A DNA stretch of 42,521 nt. It comes from Clostridia bacterium. GTDB taxonomy: Bacteria; Bacillota; Clostridia; Lachnospirales; Lachnospiraceae. Under the pieces are notes generated by a model, which saw only the letters and a program-made list of their open reading frames with translations, ran no database searches and had not been told where the DNA came from. The stretch is taken from positions 1 through 42,521 of the forward strand of contig QKAS01000067.1 in the NCBI GenBank assembly GCA_003246295.1. The letters are read 5' to 3'. A program made the position numbers and the translations under genes. Shown here one piece after another: positions 7,457 to 16,590 of the stretch. Positions within the stretch are counted from its first letter, which is position 1. Every line of letters begins with the position of its first letter.

Positions 7457-8020
7457 ATGCAGACAAAAGAAAAGATACAAGGAAGCGTTATTTCAACAAA
7501 GAGCATTACCATGATTGCAATGTTTACAGCAGTTCTTGCCGTGATGGCACAAATATCGATACCTATGCCATCGGGTGTGCCGATTACGTTACAAACATTT
7601 GCGGTTGCATTGACAGGGATTGTGCTTTCGTGGAAAAAGGGTACAATCAGTGTACTCATTTATATTATTCTTGGCATCGTTGGGGTACCCGTGTTTTCAA
7701 ACTTAAGTGCGGGAATAGCAATCATTGCTGGTAAAACAGGGGGATTCATTTGGGGATTCTTATTCCTAGCTGCATTTTGCGGCCTTGGAATTCAAAGAAA
7801 ACACATTGTGACAGGAAGTGTTATGGGGATTGCAGGTCTTGTGATCTGTCATTTGTTAGGTGTGATACAATTTGCAATGCTAACCGGAATGGGCATAGCT
7901 GAAGCTTCACTTCTTGTATCGCTGCCTTATATTATTAAAGATGTGATTTCCGTTGTTCTTGCTTTTATACTTGGGCGAGAAATAAGAAAAAGACTAATCA
8001 GAGCTGATTTACTATCATAA
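7457..8020 (+). CDS. bioY: BioY biotin transporter substrate-binding subunit
   Basis: Integral membrane S-component (187 aa, about six TM segments) of an ECF-type biotin importer. Family features include the PMPSGVPITLQTFAVALTG region, an SVLIYIILGIVGVPVF helix and a GGFIWGF loop typical of BioY. It needs the ECF ATPases and the T component, which are not in the window and are probably shared and encoded elsewhere. The ATG at 7457 lies 9 nt after AGGAGG (7442-7447); an ATG at 7448 touches the ribosome binding site and is unlikely. A BirA-type operator upstream gives independent support for the biotin role and predicts repression by biotin. Confidence 0.95.
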   Translation: MQTKEKIQGSVISTKSITMIAMFTAVLAVMAQISIPMPSGVPITLQTFAVALTGIVLSWKKGTISVLIYIILGIVGVPVFSNLSAGIAIIAGKTGGFIWGFLFLAAFCGLGIQRKHIVTGSVMGIAGLVICHLLGVIQFAMLTGMGIAEASLLVSLPYIIKDVISVVLAFILGREIRKRLIRADLLS

Positions 8021-8046
8021 ATTTGACTTATATAATGAAAAATATG

Positions 8047-8088
8047 ACTTTCGTAAGAGAATTTTCTTGCGAAAGTTTTTTTGTTTTT
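8047..8088 (+). terminator. bioY terminator
   Basis: ACTTTCGTAAGA (8047-8058) pairs with TCTTGCGAAAGT (8065-8076), with one G-U pair and a 6-nt loop, followed by a T-rich run. A clear rho-independent terminator. Confidence 0.88.
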
Positions 8089-8139
8089 AGGCAGGTAATT
8101 TCTTGCTCCCTGATATTACTTTCTTAATTGTAAGGGTAG

Positions 8140-8148
8140 TGTTATAAT
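8140..8148 (+). promoter_or_regulatory. Extended -10 promoter before the M16C peptidase
   Basis: TG-T-TATAAT (8140-8148) is a consensus extended -10. The -35 region is weak (TTCTTA nearby), as is usual for extended -10 promoters. It lies just ahead of an AAGGAGGA site (8161-8168) and the gene. Confidence 0.6.
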
Positions 8149-8180
8149 AGATATAAAAATAAGGAGGATACAAGTTAAAA

Positions 8181-11150
8181 ATGAAGCAGACAAACAAAGA
8201 AAACTTAAAATATAACAGTAATTTACCAGGAGAAATTTTATCCCTGAATACATATGAAGTAATTGAACATAGGTGGATTGAGGATCTTGAATCAGCAGGA
8301 CTTATTTGTCGTCATAAGAAGACAGGAGCACAGATTGTACTTTTATCAAATGAAGATAAAAATAAAGTCTTTTATATTGGATTCAGAACACCACCAACAG
8401 ATAGTACAGGGGTTGCACATATTTTAGAGCATTCTGTACTTTGCGGATCAAAGAATTTTCCTGCAAAAGATCCGTTTGTGGAGTTGGCAAAAGGATCACT
8501 GAATACCTTCTTAAACGCTATGACATATCCCGATAAAACAGTATATCCCGTTGCAAGTTGTAATCAGCAGGATTTGCAGAATCTTATGCATGTTTATCTG
8601 GATGCAGTTTTTTATCCGAATATTTACCAGGAGAAAAAGATTTTTTTACAGGAAGGCTGGCATTATGACATGGAGAGTGTTGAAGATACACTTTCTATGA
8701 ACGGTGTTGTTTACAATGAAATGAAAGGTGCATTCTCTTCTCCTGATGATGTGTTAGATCGAGAAGTATTCAATACTTTATTTCCAGATACTGCATATGG
8801 GGTGGAGTCTGGTGGTGATCCTGATGTAATTCCTGAACTGACTTATGAAAATTTCCTTGATTTTCATAAAAAATACTATCATCCATCTAATAGCTATATT
8901 TATTTGTATGGTGATATGGATATGGTAGAAAAATTAAAATGGATTGATGAAACCTATCTGAATCATTTTGAAGCGTTAAGCATTGATTCCAGCATTGACA
9001 TTCAAACACCGTTTAAAAAACGAAGTGAAGTGAAGAAGCAGTATTCAATCAGTGAAGCAGAATCTGAAAAAGACAACACTTACTTTGCATATAATACTGT
9101 AATTTCTAACAGTATGGATCCAGAGTTATATATTGCATTCCAAATTCTTGATTATGCAATTTGTTCCGCGCCCGGTGCACCAGTGAAACAGGCTTTAATT
9201 GAAAAGGGTATTGGAAAAGATGTTTATAGTTCTTATGAAAACGGAATACTTCAACCTTATTTTTCTATTGTTGCAAAAGGTGCCAACGATGAAGATCGTG
9301 AAGCTTTTATTATGACTGTAGAGGAAACTTTGAAAACTTTAGTTCGCGATGGAATCGATAAAAAAGCGTTAATGGCTGGAGAAAATTTTTATGAATTTCG
9401 TTACAGAGAGGCAGATTTTGGATCTTATCCAAAAGGCCTTATGTATGGACTTCAAGCGCTTGACAGCTGGTTGTATGACCCATTGAAACCATTTCTGCAT
9501 ATTGAAGCAACTGAGACTTTTGCAGTGATGAAGGAAAAAATAAATACAAATTATTTTGAAGAATTAATTGAAACATATTTGTTGAATAATGAACATAAAT
9601 CAGTGATTATGGTATCACCAGTGAAAGGGCTTGCTGCAAAAAAAGAAAATGAACTTCAAAACAAACTGAATGAATACAAAAATAGCCTTTCACAGGAAGA
9701 AATGATAGAAATTGTTCGTCAAACCAGTGAATTAATACAGTATCAGGAAGAGCCAACACCTGATGAAATTTTGGAAAAAATACCACTGTTAAACAGGGAA
9801 GATATTGATAAAAATGCAGAACCATTTATTCTGCGCGAAACAAAACATCATGACACTCTTGTATTGCGTCATGACGTTCATACCAACGGAATTGGCTATG
9901 TCAGACTCTTGTTTGATATGAAGAATATTGAAAGAGAATTGCTGCCTTATGTTGGGATTCTGAAAAGTGTATTAGGCTATGTTGATACGACAAATTACAA
10001 ATATGGTGATCTTTTTAATGAAATTAATATTTATACAGGTGGAATCACAACGCAGGCCGTTACATATGTGAATTCTAAAAATCTAAGCGAATATAGATTT
10101 ATGTTTGAATTCAAAATAAGTGTATTATTTGAAAATCTGACAAAAGCATTTGACTTGGTGCATGAAATTTTATTTGGATCAAAACTGGAAGATGAAAAAC
10201 GTCTTCTGGAAATTATTTCCGAACAAAAATCAAGACTGCAGGGCGATATGACTTCAGCTGGGCATTCTCTGGCTGCAATGAGAGCTATGGCATATTTTTC
10301 GGAAACAGCAGCAATCGCGGAAGAAATCAAAGGAATTCCATATTATAGATTATTAGAAGATCTGGAAGAAAATTTTGAAGACAGAAAAGATGTATTGATT
10401 CAGAATATGAAGAAATTGATGTCTATTATTTTCAGACCGGAAAACCTGATGGTTGATTTTACTGCCGATGAAGATGCAGGGAATGAATTACCTGAACTTG
10501 TTAAGGAACTGAAAACACAGTTATATACAGATGAGGTTGCTTATCAGCCATTTAAGATGCAATGCAATGTGAAGAATGAAGGATTTACCAATTCTTCCAA
10601 GGTGTTATATGTTTGCCGCGCTGGTAATTTTATGAAAGATAATCTTTCTTATACAGGTTCATTAAGAGTATTAAGGGTAATTATGGGTTATGAGTATTTA
10701 TGGAATCAGGTGAGGGTAAAAGGAGGTGCTTATGGATGCATGAGCAATTTCAGTAAAACTGGTGACTGCTATTTCGTATCTTATAGAGATCCCAATCTTG
10801 AAAAAACGGTATCAGTTTATGAAAATGCTGCTGATTTCATAGAAAAATTTTCTGCCGATGAAAGAACAATTACAAAATATATTATTGGTACAGTCAGTGA
10901 TTTGGATATACCGTTAAATCCATCTGCAAAAGGAAGCAGATCATTGTCAGCATATCTTTCAAATGTTACATTTGAAGAAATACAGAAAGAACGTGATGAA
11001 GTACTAAATACAACATCTGATATCATTCATACGCTTGCACCTTATGTGAAGTCTTTTATACAGGATGGATGTATCTGTGTTGTTGGAAATGAAGAAAAGA
11101 TAATGGAGAAAAAAGAAATGTTTGATCATATCGAACCATTATTTCATTAA
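8181..11150 (+). CDS. Insulinase-family (M16C) zinc metallopeptidase, PreP-like
   Basis: Large cytoplasmic peptidase of 989 aa, the usual length for the M16C presequence-protease-like group. The inverted zinc motif HILEH (residues 80-84) and the distal glutamate in NEMKGAF (about 180) supply the metal ligands and base; CGSKNFPAKDPF just after the motif is a family marker. The C-terminal half carries the catalytically inactive partner domain and an RVKGGAYG segment that closes the peptide chamber. Substrates are probably short peptides; the in vivo role in Firmicutes is unclear. AAGGAGGA precedes the start by 12 nt. Only 21 nt separate it from the next gene, so it probably heads a unit that continues into era and recO. 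Confidence 0.92.
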   Translation: MKQTNKENLKYNSNLPGEILSLNTYEVIEHRWIEDLESAGLICRHKKTGAQIVLLSNEDKNKVFYIGFRTPPTDSTGVAHILEHSVLCGSKNFPAKDPFVELAKGSLNTFLNAMTYPDKTVYPVASCNQQDLQNLMHVYLDAVFYPNIYQEKKIFLQEGWHYDMESVEDTLSMNGVVYNEMKGAFSSPDDVLDREVFNTLFPDTAYGVESGGDPDVIPELTYENFLDFHKKYYHPSNSYIYLYGDMDMVEKLKWIDETYLNHFEALSIDSSIDIQTPFKKRSEVKKQYSISEAESEKDNTYFAYNTVISNSMDPELYIAFQILDYAICSAPGAPVKQALIEKGIGKDVYSSYENGILQPYFSIVAKGANDEDREAFIMTVEETLKTLVRDGIDKKALMAGENFYEFRYREADFGSYPKGLMYGLQALDSWLYDPLKPFLHIEATETFAVMKEKINTNYFEELIETYLLNNEHKSVIMVSPVKGLAAKKENELQNKLNEYKNSLSQEEMIEIVRQTSELIQYQEEPTPDEILEKIPLLNREDIDKNAEPFILRETKHHDTLVLRHDVHTNGIGYVRLLFDMKNIERELLPYVGILKSVLGYVDTTNYKYGDLFNEINIYTGGITTQAVTYVNSKNLSEYRFMFEFKISVLFENLTKAFDLVHEILFGSKLEDEKRLLEIISEQKSRLQGDMTSAGHSLAAMRAMAYFSETAAIAEEIKGIPYYRLLEDLEENFEDRKDVLIQNMKKLMSIIFRPENLMVDFTADEDAGNELPELVKELKTQLYTDEVAYQPFKMQCNVKNEGFTNSSKVLYVCRAGNFMKDNLSYTGSLRVLRVIMGYEYLWNQVRVKGGAYGCMSNFSKTGDCYFVSYRDPNLEKTVSVYENAADFIEKFSADERTITKYIIGTVSDLDIPLNPSAKGSRSLSAYLSNVTFEEIQKERDEVLNTTSDIIHTLAPYVKSFIQDGCICVVGNEEKIMEKKEMFDHIEPLFH

Positions 11151-11171
11151 ACATGACGAGGAGGTAATATT

Positions 11172-12266
11172 ATGAAACCAGGAAAAAGGTTTAAAAAGAT
11201 TTATGCGCTGCTCTTATGTTTCATTTTGATTTCACAGCTCACAGCCTGTGGAAGTGCAGAACGTTCTTATGAAGAAACAACAGAGAGTACGGCAGCATAT
11301 GATAGTGCAATGGCACCGGTTGAAGAAGCGGCAATGGAAGCACCCATTGCAGATGAAAGTTATAAAGCAGTTCCTGAAGCAGAGAATGCATCCTCAGGAA
11401 GTCAGAGTCAGGCTGTCCCACAGACAGGCAGAAAGCTTATTAAAAATGTGAATATGAGTGTTGAAACACAAGAGTTCAATGCTGTATTATCTACCGTTAG
11501 GAACAAAGTTATATCACTAGGTGGATATATTGAAAGTATGGATATTGGTGAGAATGGTTATAGTATCACAGACACAACACATTATGCGAATATCACAGCT
11601 AGAATTCCGGCTGATCAGCTGGATGGTTTTGTAGAGAATGTTGAAACGATTACCAATATGATTAGTAAGAGTGAAACAGTACAGGATGTTACGCTGCAGT
11701 ATGTAGACATTGAGAGTCATAAAAAGATGTTACTGGCTGAGCAGGACAGTTTATTACGATTGCTGGAAAAAGCTGAGACCATCGAAGACATTATAACCAT
11801 TGAAGGCAGACTGTCTGAGGTTAGGTATCAGATTGAAAGCATGGAATCACAACTACGTACGTATGACAACCAAATTGATTATAGTACAGTTTATCTTTAT
11901 GTGACAGAAGTTGAGAGATTGACACCACCAGAAGAAAAAGAAATAGGTGATAGAATCGCAATAGGGTTCTGGGAAAATGTGTACAAAGTACAAGAAGGAT
12001 TAAAAGAGTTCTTTATTTGGGTTGTGATCAATATTCCATACATTATTGTTCTTCTGATTGTACTGTTAATCTTACTAATTCTTATAAGGATAATTATTAA
12101 AATTGAAAGAAAATCTGTACAGAAGAAACAATTAAAAGGATCGGGTCATCAACTAAAATCTGGTCAGGAGCAATCGAAAAATGAAAATTCCTATGCAAAT
12201 ATGTATCGAAAAGAGTCTGAATCAGTAACACCTGATACCCAGAAGGAAGATGAAAATAATAAATAG
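11172..12266 (+). CDS. DUF4349 membrane-anchored lipoprotein
   Basis: A 364-aa exported protein. It has a signal peptide with a lipobox ending LTAC (Cys near residue 26), an Ala/Glu-rich linker, a DUF4349 domain (about 85-255) with a central helical coiled-coil stretch, one strong TM helix (about 275-305) and a basic, charged cytoplasmic tail. It may therefore be anchored both by lipid and by a C-terminal helix. The function of DUF4349 proteins is not known. It follows the M16C peptidase by 21 nt and precedes era by 23 nt, so it is probably co-transcribed with both. Confidence 0.85.
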   Translation: MKPGKRFKKIYALLLCFILISQLTACGSAERSYEETTESTAAYDSAMAPVEEAAMEAPIADESYKAVPEAENASSGSQSQAVPQTGRKLIKNVNMSVETQEFNAVLSTVRNKVISLGGYIESMDIGENGYSITDTTHYANITARIPADQLDGFVENVETITNMISKSETVQDVTLQYVDIESHKKMLLAEQDSLLRLLEKAETIEDIITIEGRLSEVRYQIESMESQLRTYDNQIDYSTVYLYVTEVERLTPPEEKEIGDRIAIGFWENVYKVQEGLKEFFIWVVINIPYIIVLLIVLLILLILIRIIIKIERKSVQKKQLKGSGHQLKSGQEQSKNENSYANMYRKESESVTPDTQKEDENNK

Positions 12267-12289
12267 GAAACAAAGAAAGGGTATTAAGA

Positions 12290-13192
12290 ATGATAGACAA
12301 TTTTAAGTCGGGATTTGTTACTTTGATTGGAAGGCCAAATGTCGGAAAGTCAACATTGATGAATAGGATTATTGGACAAAAGATTGCAATTACGTCGGAT
12401 AAGCCACAGACTACGAGGAACAGAATTCAGACAGTTTTTACAAGTGAAGAAGGCCAGATTGTGTTTGTAGACACTCCTGGTATTCATAAATCAAAAAATA
12501 AGCTTGGTGATTATATGGTGAGTACAGCACAAAGAACGATAGGAGAAGTAGATGTTGTTCTTTGGCTTGTGGAACCTACTACATTTATCGGAGCTGGGGA
12601 ACGATATATTCTGGAGCAACTTGAACGAACAAAGGCGCCGGTAATTCTGGTAATTAATAAAATAGATTCTGTTAAGCCGGAAGATGTTCTAAAAGCAATT
12701 GATACTTATCGAACTGAATATGAATTTGCAGAAGTTGTTCCGGTTTCGGCAAAAACCTCTGTAAATCTGAATGAGCTAATGGCATGTATCATGAAATATT
12801 TACCATATGGTCCAGCTTTCTACGATGAGGATACCATTACAGATCAGCCGGAAAGACAAATTGTTGCAGAATTGATTCGAGAAAAAGCATTAAGGCTGAT
12901 GGAGAAAGAAGTTCCACATGGAATTGCAGTCTCTATAGAAAGCATGAAGTACAGAAAAAAAATGTATGATATTGAGGCAACGATTGTATGTGAAAGAGAT
13001 TCCCATAAAGGTATGATTATTGGAAAAAATGGTGCAATGCTTAAAAAAATCGGCAGTCAGGCACGTGTGGAAATTGAAGAGATGCTAGAGTGCAAGGTAA
13101 ATTTACAGTTGTGGGTAAAGGTAAAAAAAGACTGGAGAGACAGTGATTTTTTACTGAAGAATTTTGGATATCACAAAAAAGAATTGGATTAA
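12290..13192 (+). CDS. era: GTPase Era
   Basis: Ribosome-assembly GTPase that binds the 3' end of 16S rRNA. The 300-aa length is standard. GTPase motifs: G1 GRPNVGKST, G2 around TTRNR, G3 DTPG, G4 NKID, G5 SAK; the C-terminal KH domain has GMIIGKNGAMLKKIG. A purine-rich AAAGGG lies upstream of the ATG. It is followed 35 nt later by recO, an order seen often in Firmicutes. The genes before it (peptidase and DUF4349) are less usual. Confidence 0.98.
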   Translation: MIDNFKSGFVTLIGRPNVGKSTLMNRIIGQKIAITSDKPQTTRNRIQTVFTSEEGQIVFVDTPGIHKSKNKLGDYMVSTAQRTIGEVDVVLWLVEPTTFIGAGERYILEQLERTKAPVILVINKIDSVKPEDVLKAIDTYRTEYEFAEVVPVSAKTSVNLNELMACIMKYLPYGPAFYDEDTITDQPERQIVAELIREKALRLMEKEVPHGIAVSIESMKYRKKMYDIEATIVCERDSHKGMIIGKNGAMLKKIGSQARVEIEEMLECKVNLQLWVKVKKDWRDSDFLLKNFGYHKKELD

Positions 13193-13227
13193 TATCATTT
13201 GTTGGTTAAGTGATAGTAAGGATGAAC

Positions 13228-13881
13228 ATGACACAAGACTTTTTATCAGTAACTGGAATGGTTTTAAAAACAGTGCCTGTCGGTGAATACGACAGGCGCG
13301 TTGTTATATTAACGACTGAAATGGGGAAAATATCCGCATTTGCAAAAAGTGCAAGGAAACCAAATAGTCATCTCGTTGCAGCTACCAATCCATTTTCGTT
13401 TGGAAAATTCAGATTATATACTGGAAGAAGTTCATATAACATTATTGAAGCTGATATTACAAACTATTTTGAAGAACTTAGGGAAGATTTTGTATCAGCT
13501 TATTATGGTATGTATTTTCTTGAAATTTCAGACTATTACTCCAGAGAGAATAATGATGAAAAAGAGCAGTTGAAATTATTATATCAATCCATGAGAGCGC
13601 TCTGTTCACCTAAGTTAGAAAATCAGCTGATCAGAGCAATTTTTGAAATAAAATCAATCGTAGTAAATGGTGAATTTCCAGGAATTCCAGTAAAGAATAA
13701 TTTTCAGGAATCGACCTTATATGCAATACAGTATATTGTAGAATCCAGCATTGAAAAACTATATACATTTCATGTTTCGCCGGAAGTATTACAAGAATTA
13801 TCCAGAGTTTCAGACTACTATAGAAAAATGATGATGGATCATAAATTTTTAAGTCTGGAAGTTCTTGATAGTCTATTGTAG
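13228..13881 (+). CDS. recO: DNA repair protein RecO, short form
   Basis: Recombination mediator that helps load RecA through the RecF pathway. An N-terminal OB-fold is recognised from VTGMVLKTVPVGEYDRRVVILT and GKISAFAKSARKP; the helical C-terminal domain follows. At 217 aa it is shorter than the roughly 240-260 aa common in other bacteria. The zinc-finger cysteine pairs found in many RecO proteins are absent and the segment is shortened to a linker before SPEVLQELS. The ATG at 13228 follows AAGGA by 5 nt; a GTG at 13210 would add six residues without a good ribosome binding site. The position behind era supports the call. Confidence 0.92.
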   Translation: MTQDFLSVTGMVLKTVPVGEYDRRVVILTTEMGKISAFAKSARKPNSHLVAATNPFSFGKFRLYTGRSSYNIIEADITNYFEELREDFVSAYYGMYFLEISDYYSRENNDEKEQLKLLYQSMRALCSPKLENQLIRAIFEIKSIVVNGEFPGIPVKNNFQESTLYAIQYIVESSIEKLYTFHVSPEVLQELSRVSDYYRKMMMDHKFLSLEVLDSLL

Positions 13882-13988
13882 CGTAAAGAGGATCGATTTT
13901 TAGAATAAATACAGAAAGATTTCTTTATCGTAAATATAGTGTTTTATATAGATCAGATTTAAAATGTTTGAATTATACGGAAAAATGA

Positions 13989-14017
13989 TTGAAAAGAATG
14001 TAATTGTTAGTTATAAT
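13989..14017 (+). promoter_or_regulatory. Promoter of the lipoprotein gene
   Basis: TTGAAA (13989-13994) and TATAAT (14012-14017) are 17 bp apart. Transcription would start near 14025, after an upstream in-frame ATG at 13964 and before the chosen start at 14060, which supports the shorter protein. Confidence 0.7.
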
Positions 14018-14059
14018 TATAGCGCAAGTTTTTCGCAGATGAGGAGACATAAGAATAAT

Positions 14060-14647
14060 ATGAAAAATAGAATATCATGTTGGATTCTATTGGCGGGAAC
14101 AATCATTCTGACAGGTTGTGCGACCCAAAAAGATTTCACGAATACAACGCTTGAAATTCATAAAGATGGAACATTAGAACAGTATATTGCAGAGAATTTT
14201 GAGAAAGACTATTATGATCAGGCAGAACTTCAGGAGATGATTGAAAGTGAAATATCTGATTTTAATCTGACAGAGGGCAGTGAAAAAGTTCAGTTAAAAG
14301 AAGTAAAAATGAAAGAAGGGATGGCAAATCCCATATTGACGTATCAGGATGCATCCAGTTACGCTGGATTTAATGATGTTACTTTTTTCTTTGGCACCAT
14401 TGCACAGGCATATGAGAATGAAGTGGATCTCAATATAACATTGCAGTCGGTGAAAGAGGATGCCCAGATTGAAAAAGAAGATGTTCTTCAGATGGGTGAT
14501 TCTTATATTCTTATTACTGAAGAAAGTATGAACATTGATACATTTCATGCGATAGATTATTATAGCAATAACGTAACCTTGAACGGGAAAAAAGAAGCGA
14601 CGATCACAACACAGGATGGTGAGCTTGCTTATATTATATTTAAATAA
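14060..14647 (+). CDS. Putative lipoprotein of unknown function
   Basis: A secreted, lipid-anchored protein of 195 aa: a basic N-terminus, a hydrophobic core and the lipobox ILTGC (Cys near residue 20). The mature part has no cysteine or recognisable domain and alternates charged helices with beta-like stretches. The KDGTLEQYI and ESEISDFNL segments are reminiscent of small Lachnospiraceae lipoproteins, but no family is claimed. The start at 14060 follows GAGGAG (14041-14046) at 13 nt, and the promoter at 13989-14017 excludes the ATG at 13964. It lies 35 nt ahead of glyS. Confidence 0.7.
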   Translation: MKNRISCWILLAGTIILTGCATQKDFTNTTLEIHKDGTLEQYIAENFEKDYYDQAELQEMIESEISDFNLTEGSEKVQLKEVKMKEGMANPILTYQDASSYAGFNDVTFFFGTIAQAYENEVDLNITLQSVKEDAQIEKEDVLQMGDSYILITEESMNIDTFHAIDYYSNNVTLNGKKEATITTQDGELAYIIFK

Positions 14648-14652
14648 AACAA

Positions 14653-14668
14653 ATCCTTACGTAAGGAT
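14653..14668. promoter_or_regulatory. 16-bp perfect palindrome in front of glyS
   Basis: ATCCTTACGTAAGGAT (14653-14668) is fully self-complementary with no spacer. It lies between the lipoprotein stop and the glyS ribosome binding site (TAGGAGG, 14671-14677). With no loop it suits a protein site better than an RNA hairpin. The function is unknown. Confidence 0.4.
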
Positions 14669-14682
14669 ACTAGGAGGCAGTT

Positions 14683-16071
14683 ATGGAAAAGACAATGGAA
14701 AAGATCGTAGCACTTGCGAAATCGAGAGGATTTGTTTATCCCGGATCTGATATTTATGGCGGTCTTGCAAACACATGGGATTATGGAAATCTTGGAGTAG
14801 AATTAAAGAACAATGTAAAAAAAGCATGGTGGCAGAAATTCATTATGGAAAATCAATATAATGTTGGTGTAGACTGTGCAATTCTTATGAATCCGCAGAC
14901 ATGGGTTGCATCTGGCCATCTTGGTGGTTTTGCAGATCCTCTAATGGATTGTAAAGAATGTCACGAGAGATTTCGTGCCGATAAGTTAATTGAAGACTAT
15001 TGTACTGCAAATGGTGTAACTCTTGATAGTGGTATTGATGGATGGACACAGGAACAGATGAAAACTTTTATTGATGAAAAAGGAATTAACTGTCCAACCT
15101 GTGGAAAACATAATTTTACAGATATCAGACAGTTCAATCTTATGTTCAAAACATTCCAGGGTGTTACGGAAGATGCTAAAAACACAGTATACCTTCGTCC
15201 TGAAACAGCACAGGGTATTTTTGTAAATTTTAAAAATGTTCAGAGAACTTCCAGAAAGAAAATACCATTTGGTATTGGTCAGGTTGGAAAATCATTTAGG
15301 AATGAAATTACACCTGGTAACTTTACTTTCAGAACAAGAGAATTTGAACAGATGGAACTCGAATTTTTCTGCGAGCCTGATACAGATCTTGAATGGTTTG
15401 CTTATTGGAAGGCATTTTGTATTAACTGGCTTCAGACACTAGGAATAAAAGACGACGAAATGAGAGTCAGAGATCATGACAAGGATGAACTCTCTTTCTA
15501 CTCAAAAGCAACAACTGATATTGAATTTTTATTCCCATTTGGCTGGGGTGAACTTTGGGGCATTGCGGACAGAACAGATTACGATCTTTCACAACATCAG
15601 AATACATCTGGACAGGACCTGACATACTTTGATGATGAGAAGAAACTCAAATATGTTCCTTATGTAATTGAACCTTCACTCGGTGCTGATAGAGTCGTGC
15701 TTGCATTCCTGTGTGCTGCATATGATGAAGAAGAGATCGGAGAAGGAGATGTCAGAACCGTTCTTCACTTCCATCCAGCACTTGCACCAGTTAAAATTGC
15801 TGTTCTGCCGTTGTCCAAAAAACTTGGAGAAGGTGCAGAAAAAATATTCCAGGAACTTTCTAAAAAATACAACTGTGAATATGATGATAGAGGGAATATT
15901 GGAAAACGTTATAGAAGACAGGATGAAATTGGAACACCATTCTGTATTACCTATGATTTTGAATCAGAAAATGATGAAGCAGTAACGATCAGATTCAGAG
16001 ATTCCATGGAACAGGAACGAGTTAAAGTAGCAGATTTGAAGGCGTATTTTGATGACAAATTTGATTTTTAA
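14683..16071 (+). CDS. glyS: Glycyl-tRNA synthetase, homodimeric class II type
   Basis: Charges tRNA-Gly in the cytoplasm. The 462-aa protein is the alpha2 type found in many Firmicutes, not the alpha/beta heterotetramer (GlyQ + GlyS). Recognised parts are the N-terminal [21 protein letters not shown], the zinc-binding-like cysteine pairs CKEC and CPTC, the class II motif 2 region [21 protein letters not shown], the motif 3 end SLGADR, and the C-terminal anticodon domain. TAGGAGG gives a strong ribosome binding site. No T-box leader is seen upstream, only a palindrome at 14653-14668. Confidence 0.97.
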   Translation: MEKTMEKIVALAKSRGFVYPGSDIYGGLANTWDYGNLGVELKNNVKKAWWQKFIMENQYNVGVDCAILMNPQTWVASGHLGGFADPLMDCKECHERFRADKLIEDYCTANGVTLDSGIDGWTQEQMKTFIDEKGINCPTCGKHNFTDIRQFNLMFKTFQGVTEDAKNTVYLRPETAQGIFVNFKNVQRTSRKKIPFGIGQVGKSFRNEITPGNFTFRTREFEQMELEFFCEPDTDLEWFAYWKAFCINWLQTLGIKDDEMRVRDHDKDELSFYSKATTDIEFLFPFGWGELWGIADRTDYDLSQHQNTSGQDLTYFDDEKKLKYVPYVIEPSLGADRVVLAFLCAAYDEEEIGEGDVRTVLHFHPALAPVKIAVLPLSKKLGEGAEKIFQELSKKYNCEYDDRGNIGKRYRRQDEIGTPFCITYDFESENDEAVTIRFRDSMEQERVKVADLKAYFDDKFDF

Positions 16072-16162
16072 TTTTAAAGTATAAAGACGAAAAAAGATTT
16101 GTATAGATAACAATTCAAATTATCACATGATAGTTTGAGGTTTAAAGTAAAGGAGAAACGAT

Positions 16163-16474
16163 ATGGCTGAACTTACAATAACAACAAGTAATTTTGAAGA
16201 AGAAGTATTAAAATCAGAGGTGCCAGTACTGGTAGATTTCTGGGCAGCATGGTGTGGACCATGTAAAATGCTTTCCCCAATTATTAAAGAAATCGCTGAT
16301 GAAGTACAGGGTGTCAAGATCGGGAAAGTAAATGTTGATGAAGAACCTGATCTTGCAATGAAATATAAAATTATGAGTATACCGACAGTCATGGTTTTTA
16401 AAAATGGAGAAGTTGTAAATAAAGCAATTGGAATGCAGACAAAAGCTGCGTTACTTCAACTGTTGAATCAGTAA
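16163..16474 (+). CDS. trxA: Thioredoxin
   Basis: A 103-aa cytoplasmic thioredoxin with the catalytic WCGPCK motif, the FW upstream pair and the cis-proline loop SIPTVM, all standard. It reduces protein disulfides using electrons from a thioredoxin reductase not present here. AAAGGAG precedes the ATG. It follows glyS after 91 nt with no clear terminator. A second thioredoxin (29950-30270) has a different context, so the two probably serve different partners. Confidence 0.96.
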   Translation: MAELTITTSNFEEEVLKSEVPVLVDFWAAWCGPCKMLSPIIKEIADEVQGVKIGKVNVDEEPDLAMKYKIMSIPTVMVFKNGEVVNKAIGMQTKAALLQLLNQ

Positions 16475-16511
16475 TTTATAAAAACTTTATAGTAATCTAA
16501 TACATAAAATA

Positions 16512-16539
16512 TTGTATTTCATGCATGAAATTCTATAAT
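16512..16539 (+). promoter_or_regulatory. Promoter of the flavodoxin-glcK unit with a palindromic spacer
   Basis: TTGTAT (16512-16517) and TATAAT (16534-16539) are 16 bp apart. The 16-bp perfect palindrome ATTTCATGCATGAAAT (16516-16531) almost exactly fills the spacer. A regulator bound there would face RNA polymerase directly, either repressing or remodelling the promoter. Confidence 0.65.
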
Positions 16540-16590
16540 GAAGTCAGAGTATGATTCGTTTGACTATCATTATGAATAGGAGTGTAGTTT

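Noticed and set aside
13895..13935. Terminator after recO
   Set aside because: The only arms (AGAAA/TTTCT) are 5 bp with a 2-nt loop and no clean U tract.
13964..14059. Extended N-terminus for the lipoprotein
   Set aside because: The promoter at 13989-14017 lies inside the extension and the signal peptide begins at the ATG at 14060.
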